Assembly (NCBI GenBank): GCA_023425645.1
Contig: JAFACG010000013.1
Coordinates: 1-64,000 of the forward strand
Length of the DNA stretch: 64,000 nucleotides
Origin: Pseudomonadota bacterium
GTDB lineage: Bacteria > Pseudomonadota > Gammaproteobacteria > Burkholderiales > Burkholderiaceae_B
Reading direction: 5' to 3'
Below, piece by piece: positions 37,646 through 49,067 of the stretch. The stretch's first letter is position 1; each line of letters starts with the position of its first letter. Under the pieces are notes generated by a model. The model worked only from the letters and a program-made list of their open reading frames with translations, was not told where the DNA came from and made no database searches. Made by a program: the position numbers and the translations under genes.

Positions 37646-38987
37646 GCTGGGTCTCCTGGCGGATATCGGAATTCTGTGGGGCTGGGCAGGCTGCAAGTAC
37701 GCCGTCGGGCGATTCAAACAGGTTTTCCAGATTGGACATTCGCTGGTCGAAGAAGTGGGATAAATAGTTCAGTACATATTCTAGCGGACCCTCGTGGGCG
37801 TGGGAGCGGTCCAGCAGAAATGCCTTTATCAGCGTATTCAGGCTGACCTGGCGCAAATCGCTGCTAAGCACCCAGACTTCGTCCTCGTTCTGAAGGGTGT
37901 CGGCGATCAGACCCATGTCCTTGAGCTTGCACATGACCTGGTTCAGCTCGTCCGGATCCCGTTCCAGCCGCAGGCTGAGCGAGCTGATGCTCAGCCCGGG
38001 CAGGGGATCGAGACGGTTCAGCCAGAGCTGATGCAGGATGTTCACCGCGTCGGTGAAGGCGATGCCCGGCACGTCGAGCTTGACCCAGTTGCGCCGCCGC
38101 CAGTCGGGCAGGATGGCGACCATGGATGCGCCCAGCAGCACGATCAGCCAGGATATGTAGATCCACAGCAGGAAGATGGGCAAGGTGGCGAAGGCGCCGT
38201 AAATGATGGTGTAGGTCGGGAAACGCGTGAGGTAGAAGGCGAAGCCCGCCTTCATGACTTCAAGGGCGGCGGCGGTCGCCACCCCGCCCACCAGCGCATC
38301 GCGCCACCAGACGCGGCGGTTGGGCACGTACATGAAGAGCGCCGTGAAGCCCAGCGCGCTGAACAGGAAGGGAACATAGGACAGGGCGAAGGACACGATG
38401 TCCGACAGATCGCCGATATAGCCCAGGGATTCGCGCGCCAGCACGGCGGTGGCCCACAGGCTGGCGCCGGTCAGGATGGGGCCCAGCGAGATGATGGCCC
38501 AGTAGACCAGCAGGCGCTGGCCCAGCGGCCGCTTGACGTGAACCTGAAAGATGTCGTTGAAGGTCTCGTCTATGGTCATGATCAGCATGATGGACGTGAC
38601 GATCAGAAACAGGCTGCCCACGGCGGTCAGGCCCGAGGCCTTGGCAGCGAACTGGTTCAGGTACAGCATCACATTTTCGGACACCACTTCCGGCATCAGG
38701 TTGCGGGTCAGAAAGCCTTCCAGGGCCTGCTCGAACTCCTGGAACAGCGGAAAGGCCGTGAACAGGGCCAGCACGACGGTCAGCATGGGCACCAGGGCGA
38801 GAATGGTGGTGTAGGTCAGGCTGGAGGCCACCTTCATCAGGTCTTTCTCGGCGACGCGCTTGAACACGAAGCGCACGATGTCCAGCAGGTGCGCCAGGCC
38901 TTTGCGCGGCGGCGCGGACGTCGGCTGGGCTGTCGGAGGGGCGGCAGTGTGCGGGGAATGGGCGTCGCTGGACGGCACAGGGAGCAT
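37629..38987 (-). CDS. YihY/virulence factor BrkB family membrane protein
   Basis: A 452-residue protein with six helices in the BrkB/YihY core (about 30-320: LTYTTILALVPMLTVVLALF, PNRRVWWRDALVGG, YGAFATLPIFLLWIYISWLI) and a C-terminal cytoplasmic winged-helix-like part (about 340-420), the long form seen in proteobacteria. Once misassigned as RNase BN; the real function is not settled. Start ATG at 38985-38987 has a Shine-Dalgarno-like AGGACT; upstream in-frame ATG is less likely. It is divergent from the DUF2069 gene. Confidence 0.9.
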   Translation of the reverse strand: MLPVPSSDAHSPHTAAPPTAQPTSAPPRKGLAHLLDIVRFVFKRVAEKDLMKVASSLTYTTILALVPMLTVVLALFTAFPLFQEFEQALEGFLTRNLMPEVVSENVMLYLNQFAAKASGLTAVGSLFLIVTSIMLIMTIDETFNDIFQVHVKRPLGQRLLVYWAIISLGPILTGASLWATAVLARESLGYIGDLSDIVSFALSYVPFLFSALGFTALFMYVPNRRVWWRDALVGGVATAAALEVMKAGFAFYLTRFPTYTIIYGAFATLPIFLLWIYISWLIVLLGASMVAILPDWRRRNWVKLDVPGIAFTDAVNILHQLWLNRLDPLPGLSISSLSLRLERDPDELNQVMCKLKDMGLIADTLQNEDEVWVLSSDLRQVSLNTLIKAFLLDRSHAHEGPLEYVLNYLSHFFDQRMSNLENLFESPDGVLAACPAPQNSDIRQETQHAKSQ

Positions 38988-39069
38988 GTAGGAGTCCTCG
39001 TCGTTTTTCGGGGCGTGTTTCGTGCGCCGGGCGCTGCTTTTTCGACATGGTTCAGGTGATAATAACAGC

Positions 39070-39465
39070 ATGCATGCACCATTGAACCCCATACTTCATC
39101 GCGTGGCCGCCTCGGCGCTGGTCGCCCTCATCGTCCTTTGCCTGGCCTGGGAGCTGCATTTCGCGCCCCTCAAGCCCGGCGGATCCTGGCTGGTGCTCAA
39201 GGTCGTGCCCCTGCTGTTTCCGCTGCGCGGCGTGCTCAAGGGCAATCTGTATACCTTGCAGTGGACCTCCATGATGATCCTGCTGTATTTTGCCGAGGGC
39301 GTGGTGCGGGCCTGGTCCGATCCCGTGGCCACCGTCCTGCCCTGGGCGCTGGGCGAAATCGTTCTGACGCTCATCTTCTACTTCTGCGCCATCTTCTACC
39401 TGTGGCCGGCCAAGAAGGCCGCCAAGCAGCGCGCCAAGGCCGAAAAAGCCGCCCGGTCGGCATAA
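39070..39465 (+). CDS. DUF2069 membrane protein
   Basis: A 131-residue protein with four hydrophobic helices and the DUF2069 pattern ALVALIVLCLAWELHFAPL, VVPLLFPLRGVLKGN and YFAEGVVRAWSDP. The family is restricted to proteobacteria and has no known function. The C-terminal tail is Lys/Ala-rich. selO follows after 29 bases, so they may share a transcript. Confidence 0.87.
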   Translation: MHAPLNPILHRVAASALVALIVLCLAWELHFAPLKPGGSWLVLKVVPLLFPLRGVLKGNLYTLQWTSMMILLYFAEGVVRAWSDPVATVLPWALGEIVLTLIFYFCAIFYLWPAKKAAKQRAKAEKAARSA

Positions 39466-39494
39466 CGAACGTGTTCATGATCTAAGGAGGCCTC

Positions 39495-40958
39495 ATGTCC
39501 AGCTTGTTCGACGGCCTGACCATACGCCATACCTACGCGGATCTGCCGTCCGCCTTCCATACCGCCGTGCCGCCCCAGCCGCTGGCCAATGCGCGCCTGC
39601 TGCACGTCAACGAGGCCCTGGCGGCCCGGTTGGGGCTGGATACGGCGCGCCTGCACGAGCCCGAGTTCCTTGACGTGGTCGCGGGCCGGCAGCCCCTGCC
39701 TGGCGGGCGGACGGTGTCGGCGGTCTACAGCGGTCATCAGTTCGGCATCTGGGCCGGTCAGCTCGGCGATGGCCGCGCGCATCTGCTGGGCCAGATCGAT
39801 ACGCCCGACGGACCCCAGGAGCTGCAGCTCAAGGGCGCCGGCAAGACGCCGTATTCGCGCATGGGAGACGGACGCGCGGTGCTGCGCTCGAGCGTGCGCG
39901 AATACCTGGCCAGCGAAGCCATGGCCGGCCTGGGCATCGCCACCAGCCGGGCCCTGGCGCTGGTCACTTCCGACACTCCCGTGTATAGGGAAACCGTGGA
40001 GACGGGCGCCATCGTGACGCGCGTGGCGCCCAGCTTCGTACGCTTCGGCTCCTTCGAGCACTGGTCGCACGATGCCGAGCGCCTGCGCATCCTGCTGGAC
40101 TACGTGCTGCGCGAGTTCTACCCCGAACTGCGTCGGGAGTCCGACAGCGAACAGCAGCGCGTCTGCCGTTTCCTGGAAGAAGTGGCGCGGCGCAGCGCCG
40201 AGATGGTGGCGGACTGGCAGACGGTGGGCTTCTGCCACGGCGTCATGAACACCGACAATATGTCCATCCTGGGCCTGACCATAGACTACGGCCCGTACGG
40301 ATTCATGGATCGTTTCCGCGTCAACCATGTGTGCAATCACAGCGACACGCAGGGACGCTACGCCTGGAACATGCAGCCGTCCATCGTGCACTGGAACCTG
40401 TACCGCCTGGCCAGCGCCTTCCTGTCGCTGGACCTGGAAGCCGATGCCCTGAAGGAAAGCCTGCAGACCTTCGAGGGCCACTTCCTCAAGCGCTATCACG
40501 CCAATCTGCAGGCCAAGTTCGGCCTGCGAACCTGGACCGGGGAGGACGCCGGGCTGGTGGATGACTGGTGGCGGCTGCTGCACGTCAGCGGCGCGGACTT
40601 CACCCTGTCCTTCCGGGCCCTGGCTCAGGCGCCCGCCATACCCGAGGCTTTCCTGGACTTGTTCGAGCACTCCGAACAGGCCTCGTCCTGGCTGCAACGC
40701 TATCGGCAGCGCCTGGCCCAGGACGGATCGGACACGCCGCAGCGCGCCGCCGCCATGAATCGCGTCAATCCGCTCTATGTGCTGCGCAATTACCTGGCCG
40801 AGCAGGCCATACGGGCCGCGGCGCAGGATGACGCCTCCGAGATCGAAACCTTGCTGACGCTGCTGCGCGACCCTTATAGCGAGCGTGAGGGGTACGAGGC
40901 CTACGCCGCCGTGCCGCCCGATTGGGGCTGCCGGCTGGAGGTCAGCTGCTCGTCCTGA
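39495..40958 (+). CDS. selO: Protein adenylyltransferase SelO (YdiU)
   Basis: A 487-residue pseudokinase-fold enzyme that attaches AMP to proteins, linked to oxidative stress. Characteristic parts are YSGHQFGIWAGQLGDGRA, GKTPYSRMGDGRAVLRS and CHGVMNTDNMSILGLTIDYG. The C-terminus ends SCSS with Cys at the third-last position, where some homologues carry selenocysteine. A good Shine-Dalgarno sequence (AAGGAGG) precedes the ATG. Confidence 0.96.
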   Translation: MSSLFDGLTIRHTYADLPSAFHTAVPPQPLANARLLHVNEALAARLGLDTARLHEPEFLDVVAGRQPLPGGRTVSAVYSGHQFGIWAGQLGDGRAHLLGQIDTPDGPQELQLKGAGKTPYSRMGDGRAVLRSSVREYLASEAMAGLGIATSRALALVTSDTPVYRETVETGAIVTRVAPSFVRFGSFEHWSHDAERLRILLDYVLREFYPELRRESDSEQQRVCRFLEEVARRSAEMVADWQTVGFCHGVMNTDNMSILGLTIDYGPYGFMDRFRVNHVCNHSDTQGRYAWNMQPSIVHWNLYRLASAFLSLDLEADALKESLQTFEGHFLKRYHANLQAKFGLRTWTGEDAGLVDDWWRLLHVSGADFTLSFRALAQAPAIPEAFLDLFEHSEQASSWLQRYRQRLAQDGSDTPQRAAAMNRVNPLYVLRNYLAEQAIRAAAQDDASEIETLLTLLRDPYSEREGYEAYAAVPPDWGCRLEVSCSS

Positions 40959-41072
40959 ACGGGCGGCCTATGGCGGGGATACGGCCGCGGGCGTGTCCGG
41001 CGCGGCGAACAATGCCATAATCCAGTCTGTGCTTTCTTTATTTTTTCGCATTTCTTCGCAACGAATCCACGT

Positions 41073-42140
41073 ATGTCCGGCAATACACTAGGCAAAAGCT
41101 TCTGCGTCACCAATTATGGTGAATCCCACGGACCGGCCATTGGCGCGGTCATCGACGGCTGTCCGCCCGGCCTGGAGCTGTCCGAGCAGGACATCCAGGT
41201 CGAGCTGGATCGCCGCCGCCCCGGGACCTCCCGGCACGTCACGCAGCGCCGCGAGCCTGACCAGGTCGAGATCCTGTCCGGCCTCTACGAGGGCCGCACC
41301 ACGGGTACGCCCATCAGCCTGCTGATCCGCAACACCGATGCGCGCAGCAAGGATTATGGCAACCTGCTGGATACCTTCCGCCCCGGGCACGCCGACTACA
41401 CCTACTGGAAAAAATTCGAGAACCGCGATCCGCGCGGGGGCGGCCGATCCTCGGCGCGCCTGACAGCACCTACGGTGGCGGCCGGCGCCATCGCCAAGAA
41501 ATGGCTGGGGCAGCATTTCGGCATCCAGATCCGCGGCTACATGAGCCAGCTCGGCCCTTTGCAGATTCCTTTCAAGACCTGGGACAGCGTCAGCCAGAAT
41601 CCCTTCTATGCGCCCGACCCCGACATGGTGCCGGAACTGGAAGCCTATATGGACGAACTGCGCAAGGAAGGCGACTCCATCGGCGCGCGCATCGAAGTGG
41701 TGGCCGAAGGCGTGCCGGCCGGCTGGGGCGAACCCATCTATGACCGCCTGGACGCGGACATCGCCCATGCCATGATGGGCCTGAACGCCGTCAAGGGCGT
41801 GTCCATCGGCGCGGGCTTCGAAAGCATCGTGCAAAAGGGTTCCGAGCACGGCGACGCCATCTACCCGGACGGCTTCAAGACCAATCACGCCGGCGGCATC
41901 CTGGGCGGCATTTCTTCCGGCCAGGCCATCACCGTGTCGCTCGCAATCAAGCCCACCTCCAGCATTCGCACCATGCGGCCCTCCGTCACCCGCGCCGGCG
42001 ACCCGGTGGAGGTGCAGACGCTGGGCCGCCACGATCCCTGCGTGGGAATACGCGCCACGCCCATAGCCGAGGCCCTGCTGGCCATCGTCCTGATGGATCA
42101 TTGCCTGCGCCATCAGGCGCAATGCTCCATCCGGACCTGA
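41073..42140 (+). CDS. aroC: Chorismate synthase
   Basis: A 355-residue FMN-dependent enzyme making chorismate from EPSP, the last shikimate step. Family motifs are [18 protein letters not shown], the basic RRRPG and [10 protein letters not shown], and [10 protein letters not shown]. Start ATG at 41073 gives [10 protein letters not shown], the normal N-terminus. The M48 protease gene begins 53 bases after the stop. Confidence 0.98.
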   Translation: MSGNTLGKSFCVTNYGESHGPAIGAVIDGCPPGLELSEQDIQVELDRRRPGTSRHVTQRREPDQVEILSGLYEGRTTGTPISLLIRNTDARSKDYGNLLDTFRPGHADYTYWKKFENRDPRGGGRSSARLTAPTVAAGAIAKKWLGQHFGIQIRGYMSQLGPLQIPFKTWDSVSQNPFYAPDPDMVPELEAYMDELRKEGDSIGARIEVVAEGVPAGWGEPIYDRLDADIAHAMMGLNAVKGVSIGAGFESIVQKGSEHGDAIYPDGFKTNHAGGILGGISSGQAITVSLAIKPTSSIRTMRPSVTRAGDPVEVQTLGRHDPCVGIRATPIAEALLAIVLMDHCLRHQAQCSIRT

Positions 42141-42193
42141 TCCGCAAGCCGGGCGTACGTTCCTTACTTCTTCAACAGTCTGTGGAGTCGCTC

Positions 42194-43018
42194 ATGAAAC
42201 GTTCAGTCTTTGGCAAACGATTCGCCGCCGGCGCGCTGGCGCTGGCGGTGGCGGGCTGCGCAGCCGTCCAGACCACATCCAGCGGGAATGTGGGCGTGGA
42301 GCGCAAGCAGTACATGTCGGGCCTGGTCTCGGAGGCCGAGCTCAATCAGGCGGCGGCGCAGAACTACGCTCAGGTGCTGAGCCAGGCGCGGGCGCAGGGC
42401 GCGCTGGACACGGATGCGGCGCAGACCCGACGGGTGCGCGCCATCGCCCAGCGCCTCATCGCCCAGGTCGGCGCCTTCCGGCCCGATGCCGCGGGCTGGA
42501 ACTGGGAAGTGCACGTCATAGCGCAGGACGAGGTCAACGCCTGGTGCATGCCCGGCGGCAAGATTGCGGTCTACACCGGCCTGATCAAGCGCATTCAGCC
42601 CACGGAAGCCGAGCTGGCCGCCATCATCGGGCACGAGATGGCGCATGCCTTGCGTGAACATTCGCGCGAGCAGGTGTCGCAGAAAATGGCCACTTCCATC
42701 GGCTTGTCCGTGCTCACGGCCATCACCGGCGTGCAGTCCGTCAGCGACCTGGGCAGCTCGCTCAGTGAAGTCATGTTCGAATTGCCCAACAGCCGCACCC
42801 ATGAGACCGAGGCCGACTTGATCGGAGTCGAGCTGGCAGCGCGCGCCGGCTACGACCCGCGCGCCGCGGTCACGCTGTGGCAGAAGATGGCGGCGCTGGA
42901 GCAGGGCAGGGGACAGCCGGAGTTCCTGTCCACCCACCCCTCGTCCTCGACCCGCATCGCCGACCTGCAGGCCATTTCCGAGCGTGTCATGCCGCTCTAC
43001 GAACAAGCGCGGCGTTAG
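42194..43018 (+). CDS. M48-family metalloprotease, putative lipoprotein
   Basis: A 274-residue secreted protease with a lipoprotein signal (LAVAGC, acylated Cys22), the zinc motif HEMAH (147-151) and a downstream Glu ligand in ETEADLIG. It resembles LoiP/YggG- and Oma1-like periplasmic proteases of envelope quality control. The ATG at 42194 is the start with a signal peptide; in-frame starts upstream lie inside aroC. It may be co-transcribed with aroC. Confidence 0.92.
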   Translation: MKRSVFGKRFAAGALALAVAGCAAVQTTSSGNVGVERKQYMSGLVSEAELNQAAAQNYAQVLSQARAQGALDTDAAQTRRVRAIAQRLIAQVGAFRPDAAGWNWEVHVIAQDEVNAWCMPGGKIAVYTGLIKRIQPTEAELAAIIGHEMAHALREHSREQVSQKMATSIGLSVLTAITGVQSVSDLGSSLSEVMFELPNSRTHETEADLIGVELAARAGYDPRAAVTLWQKMAALEQGRGQPEFLSTHPSSSTRIADLQAISERVMPLYEQARR

Positions 43019-43126
43019 TCGGCTTTTCCCAGGCGCTTCGACCGGCTGGATGCCTGCAAGGCACCCGGTTTTCTATGCTCGCGCAAGTTCAGGCTGGTAC
43101 TTTCAATACTAGGATGGGAACTGGTC

Positions 43127-43154
43127 TTGTCCCAGTTACTGCGCCTGTCATAAT
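43127..43154 (+). promoter_or_regulatory. Candidate sigma-70 promoter of leuCD
   Basis: TTGTCC (43127-43132) and CATAAT (43149-43154) are 16 bases apart, 68 bases upstream of leuC. The -35 element overlaps a small dyad AACTGG/CCAGTT (43120-43138) that could be an operator. Confidence 0.5.
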
Positions 43155-43221
43155 GACGTAAATCACAGCAAGCGGCCCGGCTTTTTCCGGGCTCCTGTCC
43201 CAACCGGATGTTGAGAACGCA

Positions 43222-44625
43222 ATGGCCAAGACCTTATACGATAAATTGTTCGACGAACATGTCGTGCACCAGGAAACCGACGGCACCTGTCTGATCTATA
43301 TCGATCGCCACCTGCTGCACGAGGTGACCAGCCCGCAGGCCTTCGAGGGCCTGAGCATGGCCGGGCGCAAGCCCTGGCGCGTCAGCGCCAACCTGGCCGT
43401 GGCCGACCATAACGTGCCCACCACCTCGCGCCAGAACGGCATCGAAGACCCGATCTCGCGCCTGCAGGTGGATACGCTGGACGCCAATTGCGAACACTTC
43501 GGCATTACCGAATTCCGCATGAACGACGTGCGCCAGGGCATCGTGCACATCGTCGGCCCCGAGCAAGGCGCGACGCTGCCCGGCATGACCGTGGTCTGCG
43601 GCGATTCGCACACCAGCACCCATGGCGCCGTGGGCGCGCTGGCGTTCGGCATCGGCACCTCGGAAGTGGAGCATACCCTGGCCACCCAGACCCTGCTCAT
43701 GAAGAAAAGCAAGAGCATGCTGGTGCAGGTGGACGGCAAGCTGCCCTTCGGCTGCACGGCCAAGGACCTGATCCTGTACGTGATCGGCCAGATCGGCACG
43801 GCCGGCGGCACGGGCTACGCCATCGAGTTCGGCGGCTCGGCCATTCGCGACCTGAGCATGGAAGGGCGCATGACCATCTGCAACATGGCCATCGAGGCCG
43901 GCGCGCGCTCCGGCATGGTCGCGGTCGACGAGCAGACCATCAACTACCTGCGCGGCCGGCCCTATTCGCCCAAGGGGCCGCTGTGGGACCAGGCCGTGGA
44001 ATACTGGAAGACGCTGCATTCGGACGAAGGCGCCCAGTTCGACCGCGTCGTGCGCATCGACGCCAGCCGGATCATGCCGCAGCTGACCTGGGGCACCTCG
44101 CCCGAGATGGTGCTGCCCGTGGACAGCCGCGTGCCCGATCCGGACAAGGAAAAGGACGAAGTCAAGCGCAACGGCATGGAGCGCGCCCTGGAATACATGG
44201 GCCTGACGCCCAATATGCCCCTGACCGACATACGCATCGACCGCGTGTTCATCGGCTCCTGTACGAACGCCCGCATCGAGGACCTGCGCGCTGCCGCCGC
44301 CGTGGCTCGCGGCCGCAAGGTGGCCGCCAATGTGAAGCAGGCCATGATCGTGCCCGGCTCCGGGCTGGTCAAGCGCCAGGCCGAGCAGGAAGGCCTGGAC
44401 AAGATCTTCCTGGACGCCGGCTTCGAATGGCGCGAACCGGGCTGCTCCATGTGCCTGGCCATGAACGCCGACCGCCTCGAACCAGGCGAGCGCTGCGCGT
44501 CCACGTCCAACCGCAACTTCGAAGGCCGCCAGGGCCAGGGCGGACGCACGCACCTGGTCAGCCCCGCCATGGCCGCCGCCGCCGCCATTGCCGGTCATTT
44601 CGTCGATGTGCGCTCGTTCAACTAA
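43222..44625 (+). CDS. leuC: 3-isopropylmalate dehydratase large subunit
   Basis: A 467-residue aconitase-family subunit with [4Fe-4S] ligands in [15 protein letters not shown] and in [11 protein letters not shown], and [20 protein letters not shown] near the active site. With LeuD it isomerises 2- to 3-isopropylmalate in leucine synthesis. leuD starts 12 bases later behind AAGGAGA. Confidence 0.98.
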   Translation: MAKTLYDKLFDEHVVHQETDGTCLIYIDRHLLHEVTSPQAFEGLSMAGRKPWRVSANLAVADHNVPTTSRQNGIEDPISRLQVDTLDANCEHFGITEFRMNDVRQGIVHIVGPEQGATLPGMTVVCGDSHTSTHGAVGALAFGIGTSEVEHTLATQTLLMKKSKSMLVQVDGKLPFGCTAKDLILYVIGQIGTAGGTGYAIEFGGSAIRDLSMEGRMTICNMAIEAGARSGMVAVDEQTINYLRGRPYSPKGPLWDQAVEYWKTLHSDEGAQFDRVVRIDASRIMPQLTWGTSPEMVLPVDSRVPDPDKEKDEVKRNGMERALEYMGLTPNMPLTDIRIDRVFIGSCTNARIEDLRAAAAVARGRKVAANVKQAMIVPGSGLVKRQAEQEGLDKIFLDAGFEWREPGCSMCLAMNADRLEPGERCASTSNRNFEGRQGQGGRTHLVSPAMAAAAAIAGHFVDVRSFN

Positions 44626-44637
44626 GGAGACTTCGCC

Positions 44638-45288
44638 ATGCAAGCTTTCACCACTCATCAAGGCCTGGTCGCTCCCCTGGACCGGGAAAACGTCGACACC
44701 GACCTGATCATCCCCAAGCAGTTCCTGAAATCCATCAAACGCACGGGCTTCGGGCCCAACCTGTTCGACGAGCTGCGCTACCTGGACCATGGCGAGCCGG
44801 GCATGGACAATTCCAAGCGGCCGCTCAACCCGGACTTCGTGCTGAACCAGGACCGCTACCAGGGCGCCTCCATCCTGCTGGCGCGCCAGAACTTCGGCTG
44901 CGGTTCCAGCCGTGAACACGCGCCCTGGGCCCTGATGCAATACGGTTTTCGCGCCATCATCGCGCCGTCCTTCGCCGACATCTTCTTCAACAACAGCTTC
45001 AAGAACGGCCTGCTGCCCATCGTGCTCAATGAGCTGGATGTGGCTCGCCTGTTCGACGAGGTCAAGGCCTTCCCCGGCTACCAGTTGCGCATCGACCTGG
45101 AGCAGCAGCGCGTGATCACGCCGGAAGGCCGCGAATTGCCGTTCAACATCGACGCCTTCCGCAAGCACTGTCTGCTCAACGGCCTGGACGAGATCGGCCT
45201 GACCTTGCAGAAGGCCGACCTGATCCGGGAATACGAGTCGCAGCGCCTGGCCCGTCATCCCTGGCTGGTCGGCAATCCGTCCGCCTGA
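44638..45288 (+). CDS. leuD: 3-isopropylmalate dehydratase small subunit
   Basis: A 216-residue swivel-domain subunit with [19 protein letters not shown] and the substrate-binding [15 protein letters not shown]. Length is normal. A terminator 14 bases after the stop separates it from leuB. Confidence 0.98.
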   Translation: MQAFTTHQGLVAPLDRENVDTDLIIPKQFLKSIKRTGFGPNLFDELRYLDHGEPGMDNSKRPLNPDFVLNQDRYQGASILLARQNFGCGSSREHAPWALMQYGFRAIIAPSFADIFFNNSFKNGLLPIVLNELDVARLFDEVKAFPGYQLRIDLEQQRVITPEGRELPFNIDAFRKHCLLNGLDEIGLTLQKADLIREYESQRLARHPWLVGNPSA

Positions 45289-45302
45289 ACACGCTCATGA
45301 CA

Positions 45303-45336
45303 AAAGCGCTCCAGCCTGCCGGCCGGAGCGCTTTTT
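45303..45336 (+). terminator. Rho-independent terminator between leuD and leuB
   Basis: A 10-bp stem AAAGCGCTCC / GGAGCGCTTT with a 12-base loop, followed by TT to complete a run of five T. The preceding AAAA makes it able to work on both strands. It implies that leuB is at least partly expressed on its own. Confidence 0.85.
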
Positions 45337-45369
45337 CCCTATCACCCGACTTTTACGCCTGAATTCATC

Positions 45370-46452
45370 ATGACCTACAAGATTGCAGTATTGCCCGGCG
45401 ACGGCATCGGCCCCGAAATCACGGAACAGGCGCAGCGCGTGCTGTCCGCCGTGGGCCTGGACCTGGACCTGGACATGACGGTGGTTCCCGTGGGCGGGGC
45501 CGCCTACGACCTGCACGGCCATCCCTTGCCGCCCGAAACCCTCAAGCTGGCGCAGGAGTCCGATGCCGTGCTGTTCGGCGCCGTGGGTGACTGGAAATAC
45601 GATTCGCTGGAGCGTCATTTGCGCCCCGAACAGGCCATCCTGGGCCTGCGCAAAGCCATGGGCCTGTTCGCCAACCTGCGTCCGGCCATCCTGTATCCGC
45701 AGCTGGCCAACGCCTCCACGCTCAAGCCTGAAGTCGTGTCGGGGCTGGACATCCTGATCGTGCGCGAGCTGACCGGCGACATCTATTTCGGTCAGCCGCG
45801 CGGCGTGCGCACCGTGCAGGAAGGCGCCTTCGCCGGCGAGCGCCAGGGCTTCGACACCATGCACTACGCCGAAAGCGAAGTGCGCCGCATCGCCCACGTG
45901 GGCTTCCAGGCCGCCCAGAAGCGCAACAAACGCCTGTGCAGCGTGGACAAGTCCAACGTGCTCGAGACCTCGCAGTTCTGGCGCGACATCATGATCGATG
46001 TGGCGCGCGAGTATCCCGACGTGGCCCTGAGCCATATGTATGTGGACAATGCCGCCATGCAACTGGTGCGTGCGCCAAAAGAATTCGACGTGATCGTCAC
46101 AGGCAACCTGTTTGGCGATATCCTATCGGATGAGGCTGCGATGCTGACCGGTTCCATCGGCATGCTGCCTTCGGCATCGCTCAACGCGTCGCAGCAGGGC
46201 CTGTACGAGCCCAGTCACGGCTCGGCCCCGGACATCGCCGGCCAGAACAAGGCCAATCCGCTGGCCACTATCCTGTCGGCCGCCATGCTGCTGCGCTATT
46301 CGCTCAATGCCGAGGAGCAGGCCAAGCGCATCGAGGCCGCCGTCTCCAGCGTGCTGGAGCAGGGGCTGCGCACCGGCGACATCCATGAAGCGGGCTGCGA
46401 ACTCGTGTCCACCAGCGCCATGGGCGACGCGGTCCTTCAGGCTTTAAAATAG
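45370..46452 (+). CDS. leuB: 3-isopropylmalate dehydrogenase
   Basis: A 360-residue NAD-dependent oxidative decarboxylase, third step of leucine synthesis. Motifs are [14 protein letters not shown], the substrate arginines in [13 protein letters not shown], the Lys-containing [11 protein letters not shown], and [20 protein letters not shown]. The start is only 34 bases after the leuD-leuB terminator. asd follows after 44 bases. Confidence 0.98.
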   Translation: MTYKIAVLPGDGIGPEITEQAQRVLSAVGLDLDLDMTVVPVGGAAYDLHGHPLPPETLKLAQESDAVLFGAVGDWKYDSLERHLRPEQAILGLRKAMGLFANLRPAILYPQLANASTLKPEVVSGLDILIVRELTGDIYFGQPRGVRTVQEGAFAGERQGFDTMHYAESEVRRIAHVGFQAAQKRNKRLCSVDKSNVLETSQFWRDIMIDVAREYPDVALSHMYVDNAAMQLVRAPKEFDVIVTGNLFGDILSDEAAMLTGSIGMLPSASLNASQQGLYEPSHGSAPDIAGQNKANPLATILSAAMLLRYSLNAEEQAKRIEAAVSSVLEQGLRTGDIHEAGCELVSTSAMGDAVLQALK

Positions 46453-46496
46453 TATTCTTATAGTTTTTACATTATCGATATCCAGGTGGTATTACC

Positions 46497-47621
46497 ATGA
46501 CTCAAGCGGTAGGTTTGGTCGGCTGGCGCGGTATGGTGGGCTCCGTGCTCATGCAGCGTATGCGCGACGAAGGCGATTTTTCCCTTTTTCAGCCGGTGTT
46601 CTTCTCGACCAGCAACGCCGGCGGCGCAGCTCCCTCGTGGGCTGACGGCGCCGGCCCATTGCAGGACGCTCACGATATTGAAGCGCTCAAGAAGCTGCCC
46701 ATCATCGTGACCGCCCAGGGCGGGGACTACACAAGCCAGATCTATCCCAAACTGCGCGCCGCCGGCTGGAACGGCCTGTGGATCGACGCGGCCAGCACGC
46801 TGCGCATGGACGAGAATTCCGTCATCGTGCTGGACCCCATCAACCGGAACGTCATCGATGCGGCCCTGGCCAAGGGCGGCAAGCAGTTCATCGGCGGCAA
46901 CTGCACCGTCAGCTGCATGCTGATGGGCCTGGGCGGCCTGTTCAAGCATGATCTGGTCGAATGGATGACCAGCATGACCTACCAGGCCGCGTCGGGCGGC
47001 GGCGCCCAGCACATGCGCGAGCTGCTCACCCAGTTCGGCCTGCTGAACCAGTCCGTGGGAGCCTTGCTGGCCGATCCCGCCTCGGCCATCCTGGATATCG
47101 ACCGCGGCGTGCTGCAGGCGCAGAAGGATCCCTCCCTGCCGCAGAAGAATTTCGGCGTGCCGCTGGGCGGCAGCCTGATTCCCTGGATCGACTCCGACCT
47201 GGGCAACGGCATGACGCGCGAAGAATGGAAGGGCGGCGTGGAGACCAACAAGATCCTGGGCCGCACAGCGCAGGACAAGCAGATCCCCATCGACGGCCTG
47301 TGCGTGCGCATCGGCGCCATGCGCTGCCACAGCCAGGCGCTGACCATCAAGCTGACCCGCGACGTGCCGCTGGACGAGATCAACGACATCATCGCCCAGG
47401 GTTCGAAGTGGGCCAAGGTCATCCCCAACGAGCGCCAGGTCACGATGCAGGAACTGACCCCCGTGGCCGTGACCGGCACGCTGGACATCCCGGTGGGCCG
47501 CATGCGCAAGCTGAACATGGGGCCTGAATACCTCAGCGCCTTTACCGTAGGCGACCAGTTGCTGTGGGGCGCGGCCGAGCCGCTGCGTCGCATGCTGCGC
47601 ATCGCCCTGGGCGAGCTGTAA
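46497..47621 (+). CDS. asd: Aspartate-semialdehyde dehydrogenase
   Basis: A 374-residue enzyme with the NADP motif [18 protein letters not shown], the catalytic Cys in [15 protein letters not shown] and the acid-base His in [11 protein letters not shown]. It makes aspartate semialdehyde for Lys, Met, Thr and cell-wall diaminopimelate. The FimV-like gene starts 3 bases after the stop, an order common in Burkholderiales. Confidence 0.98.
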   Translation: MTQAVGLVGWRGMVGSVLMQRMRDEGDFSLFQPVFFSTSNAGGAAPSWADGAGPLQDAHDIEALKKLPIIVTAQGGDYTSQIYPKLRAAGWNGLWIDAASTLRMDENSVIVLDPINRNVIDAALAKGGKQFIGGNCTVSCMLMGLGGLFKHDLVEWMTSMTYQAASGGGAQHMRELLTQFGLLNQSVGALLADPASAILDIDRGVLQAQKDPSLPQKNFGVPLGGSLIPWIDSDLGNGMTREEWKGGVETNKILGRTAQDKQIPIDGLCVRIGAMRCHSQALTIKLTRDVPLDEINDIIAQGSKWAKVIPNERQVTMQELTPVAVTGTLDIPVGRMRKLNMGPEYLSAFTVGDQLLWGAAEPLRRMLRIALGEL

Positions 47622-47623
47622 CC

Positions 47624-49057
47624 ATGACAGGCCGCCGGCGCGCACTGCAACTGCTGGGTCCGGCCCTGCTGTCGGCAGGCGTGCTGGCCGGCGCCGATGT
47701 CCAGGCCCTGGAGATCGGCCACAGCCGCCTGGTTTCGCGCCCGGACCAGCCCCTGCGGCTGGATGTGGGCATACGGAGCATCACGCCGGCGGAAAGCCTG
47801 TCCCTGCAGGCCGCGCCTGCGCCGCTGCCGGCCTGGCGGGCCGCCGGCCTGGTCCCGCCGGTGGACCTGGCTTCCCTGCAGGTCCGGCTGGAGCGCGACG
47901 GCCAAGGCCAGGTGCGCCGCATCGTCCTGTCGTCCGACCAGCCCTTTTCGGGCAAGGTGGCCGACATCCTGCTGCAGATCCGCAGCGACAGCGGCCAGGC
48001 CACGCATCAGGTCAGCGTGCTCGCGCCCGCGGCGGTGCGCGTGCAGCTCCCTGTGCGGCAGGCGCAGACCAGACGCGCCGCGCCGGTGTCCGTCTTGATT
48101 CCGGCGGCGCCCGCTGGCGCCGCGTCCGGACACAGCAGCGTGCAGCGCGTGCCCCAGGGCGCCATCCAGGTTCAGTCCGGCGACACGCTGCACGCCCTGG
48201 CGCGTCGCTATGCGGTGGACGGGGTGACGGCCTACCAGTGGATGCTGGCCGTCCAGCGCCTGAATCCGGATGCTTTCATCGGCCATAATCTGCATCGACT
48301 GAAGGCAGGGCAATCCCTGCAGGTGCCGGACATGGACCTGATGCTGTCGCTGGACGACGCCCAGGCCCGCCGCCTGTACGTGGACCAGGCCCGCGCCCTG
48401 CGCCAGGGCGGCCGGGTGCGCATGGGCCAGGCCGACGCCTCGCAGGGGGCCCTGCAAGTCGGCGCCGCGGTCCAAGCCGATCCCGAACAGGCCCAGGACC
48501 GTTTGCGCCTGTCCGCGCCCTCCGCGGCCGCGGACCACAAGCAGGCGGTCCAGCACCAGTTGCGCGATACCGGCGAACGGGTGTCGCAACTCGAAGAAAA
48601 CGTTTCCAATCTCAGCCGCGCCCTGCAATCGCAAGGGGAGGCGGCCAAGGATCTGATCCTGGAGTCGGCCGGCGAACTGGGCCTTGCCGACACCAGCGCT
48701 GACACTCCCGCCGCCGGCCCTGAGCAGGGCGGGCAGGCGGGCGCGGCGGCGCCCCTCGCCGCTTCCGGATCCGCTTCCGTCGCACCCGGCCCTGAACAAG
48801 GCAAGATGGCCGGCGCAGTCAACAAGGCAAAGAAAACCGTGTCCTGGATACAAGAACACATGCTGGCCGTCATGGCCGTGGTCCTGGCCCTGATCGTACT
48901 GATCGTGACCTGGGTGCTCAAGCGGGCCAATTCCGCCAATCAAGACATCGACGATTCCCCGGCTCCCGTCAGCGAGGCCATGGTTCGCGAGAAGCTGGAA
49001 AAAATCAATCTGGATCTGGACCAGCCGCCTTCGGACGAGCCTCCCGTCCGTTCGTAA
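47624..49057 (+). CDS. fimV: FimV/HubP-like peptidoglycan-binding membrane protein
   Basis: A 477-residue protein. A signal peptide precedes the FimV N-terminal domain ([40 protein letters not shown]), then a LysM motif ([20 protein letters not shown], about 184-203), an Ala/Gln linker, a coiled coil (about 305-345), a membrane helix (about 418-439) and a short cytoplasmic tail. FimV/HubP proteins mark the cell pole and help place type IV pili. The cytoplasmic part is much shorter than in Pseudomonas FimV. Confidence 0.85.
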   Translation: MTGRRRALQLLGPALLSAGVLAGADVQALEIGHSRLVSRPDQPLRLDVGIRSITPAESLSLQAAPAPLPAWRAAGLVPPVDLASLQVRLERDGQGQVRRIVLSSDQPFSGKVADILLQIRSDSGQATHQVSVLAPAAVRVQLPVRQAQTRRAAPVSVLIPAAPAGAASGHSSVQRVPQGAIQVQSGDTLHALARRYAVDGVTAYQWMLAVQRLNPDAFIGHNLHRLKAGQSLQVPDMDLMLSLDDAQARRLYVDQARALRQGGRVRMGQADASQGALQVGAAVQADPEQAQDRLRLSAPSAAADHKQAVQHQLRDTGERVSQLEENVSNLSRALQSQGEAAKDLILESAGELGLADTSADTPAAGPEQGGQAGAAAPLAASGSASVAPGPEQGKMAGAVNKAKKTVSWIQEHMLAVMAVVLALIVLIVTWVLKRANSANQDIDDSPAPVSEAMVREKLEKINLDLDQPPSDEPPVRS

Positions 49058-49067
49058 AGGCGGGGCA

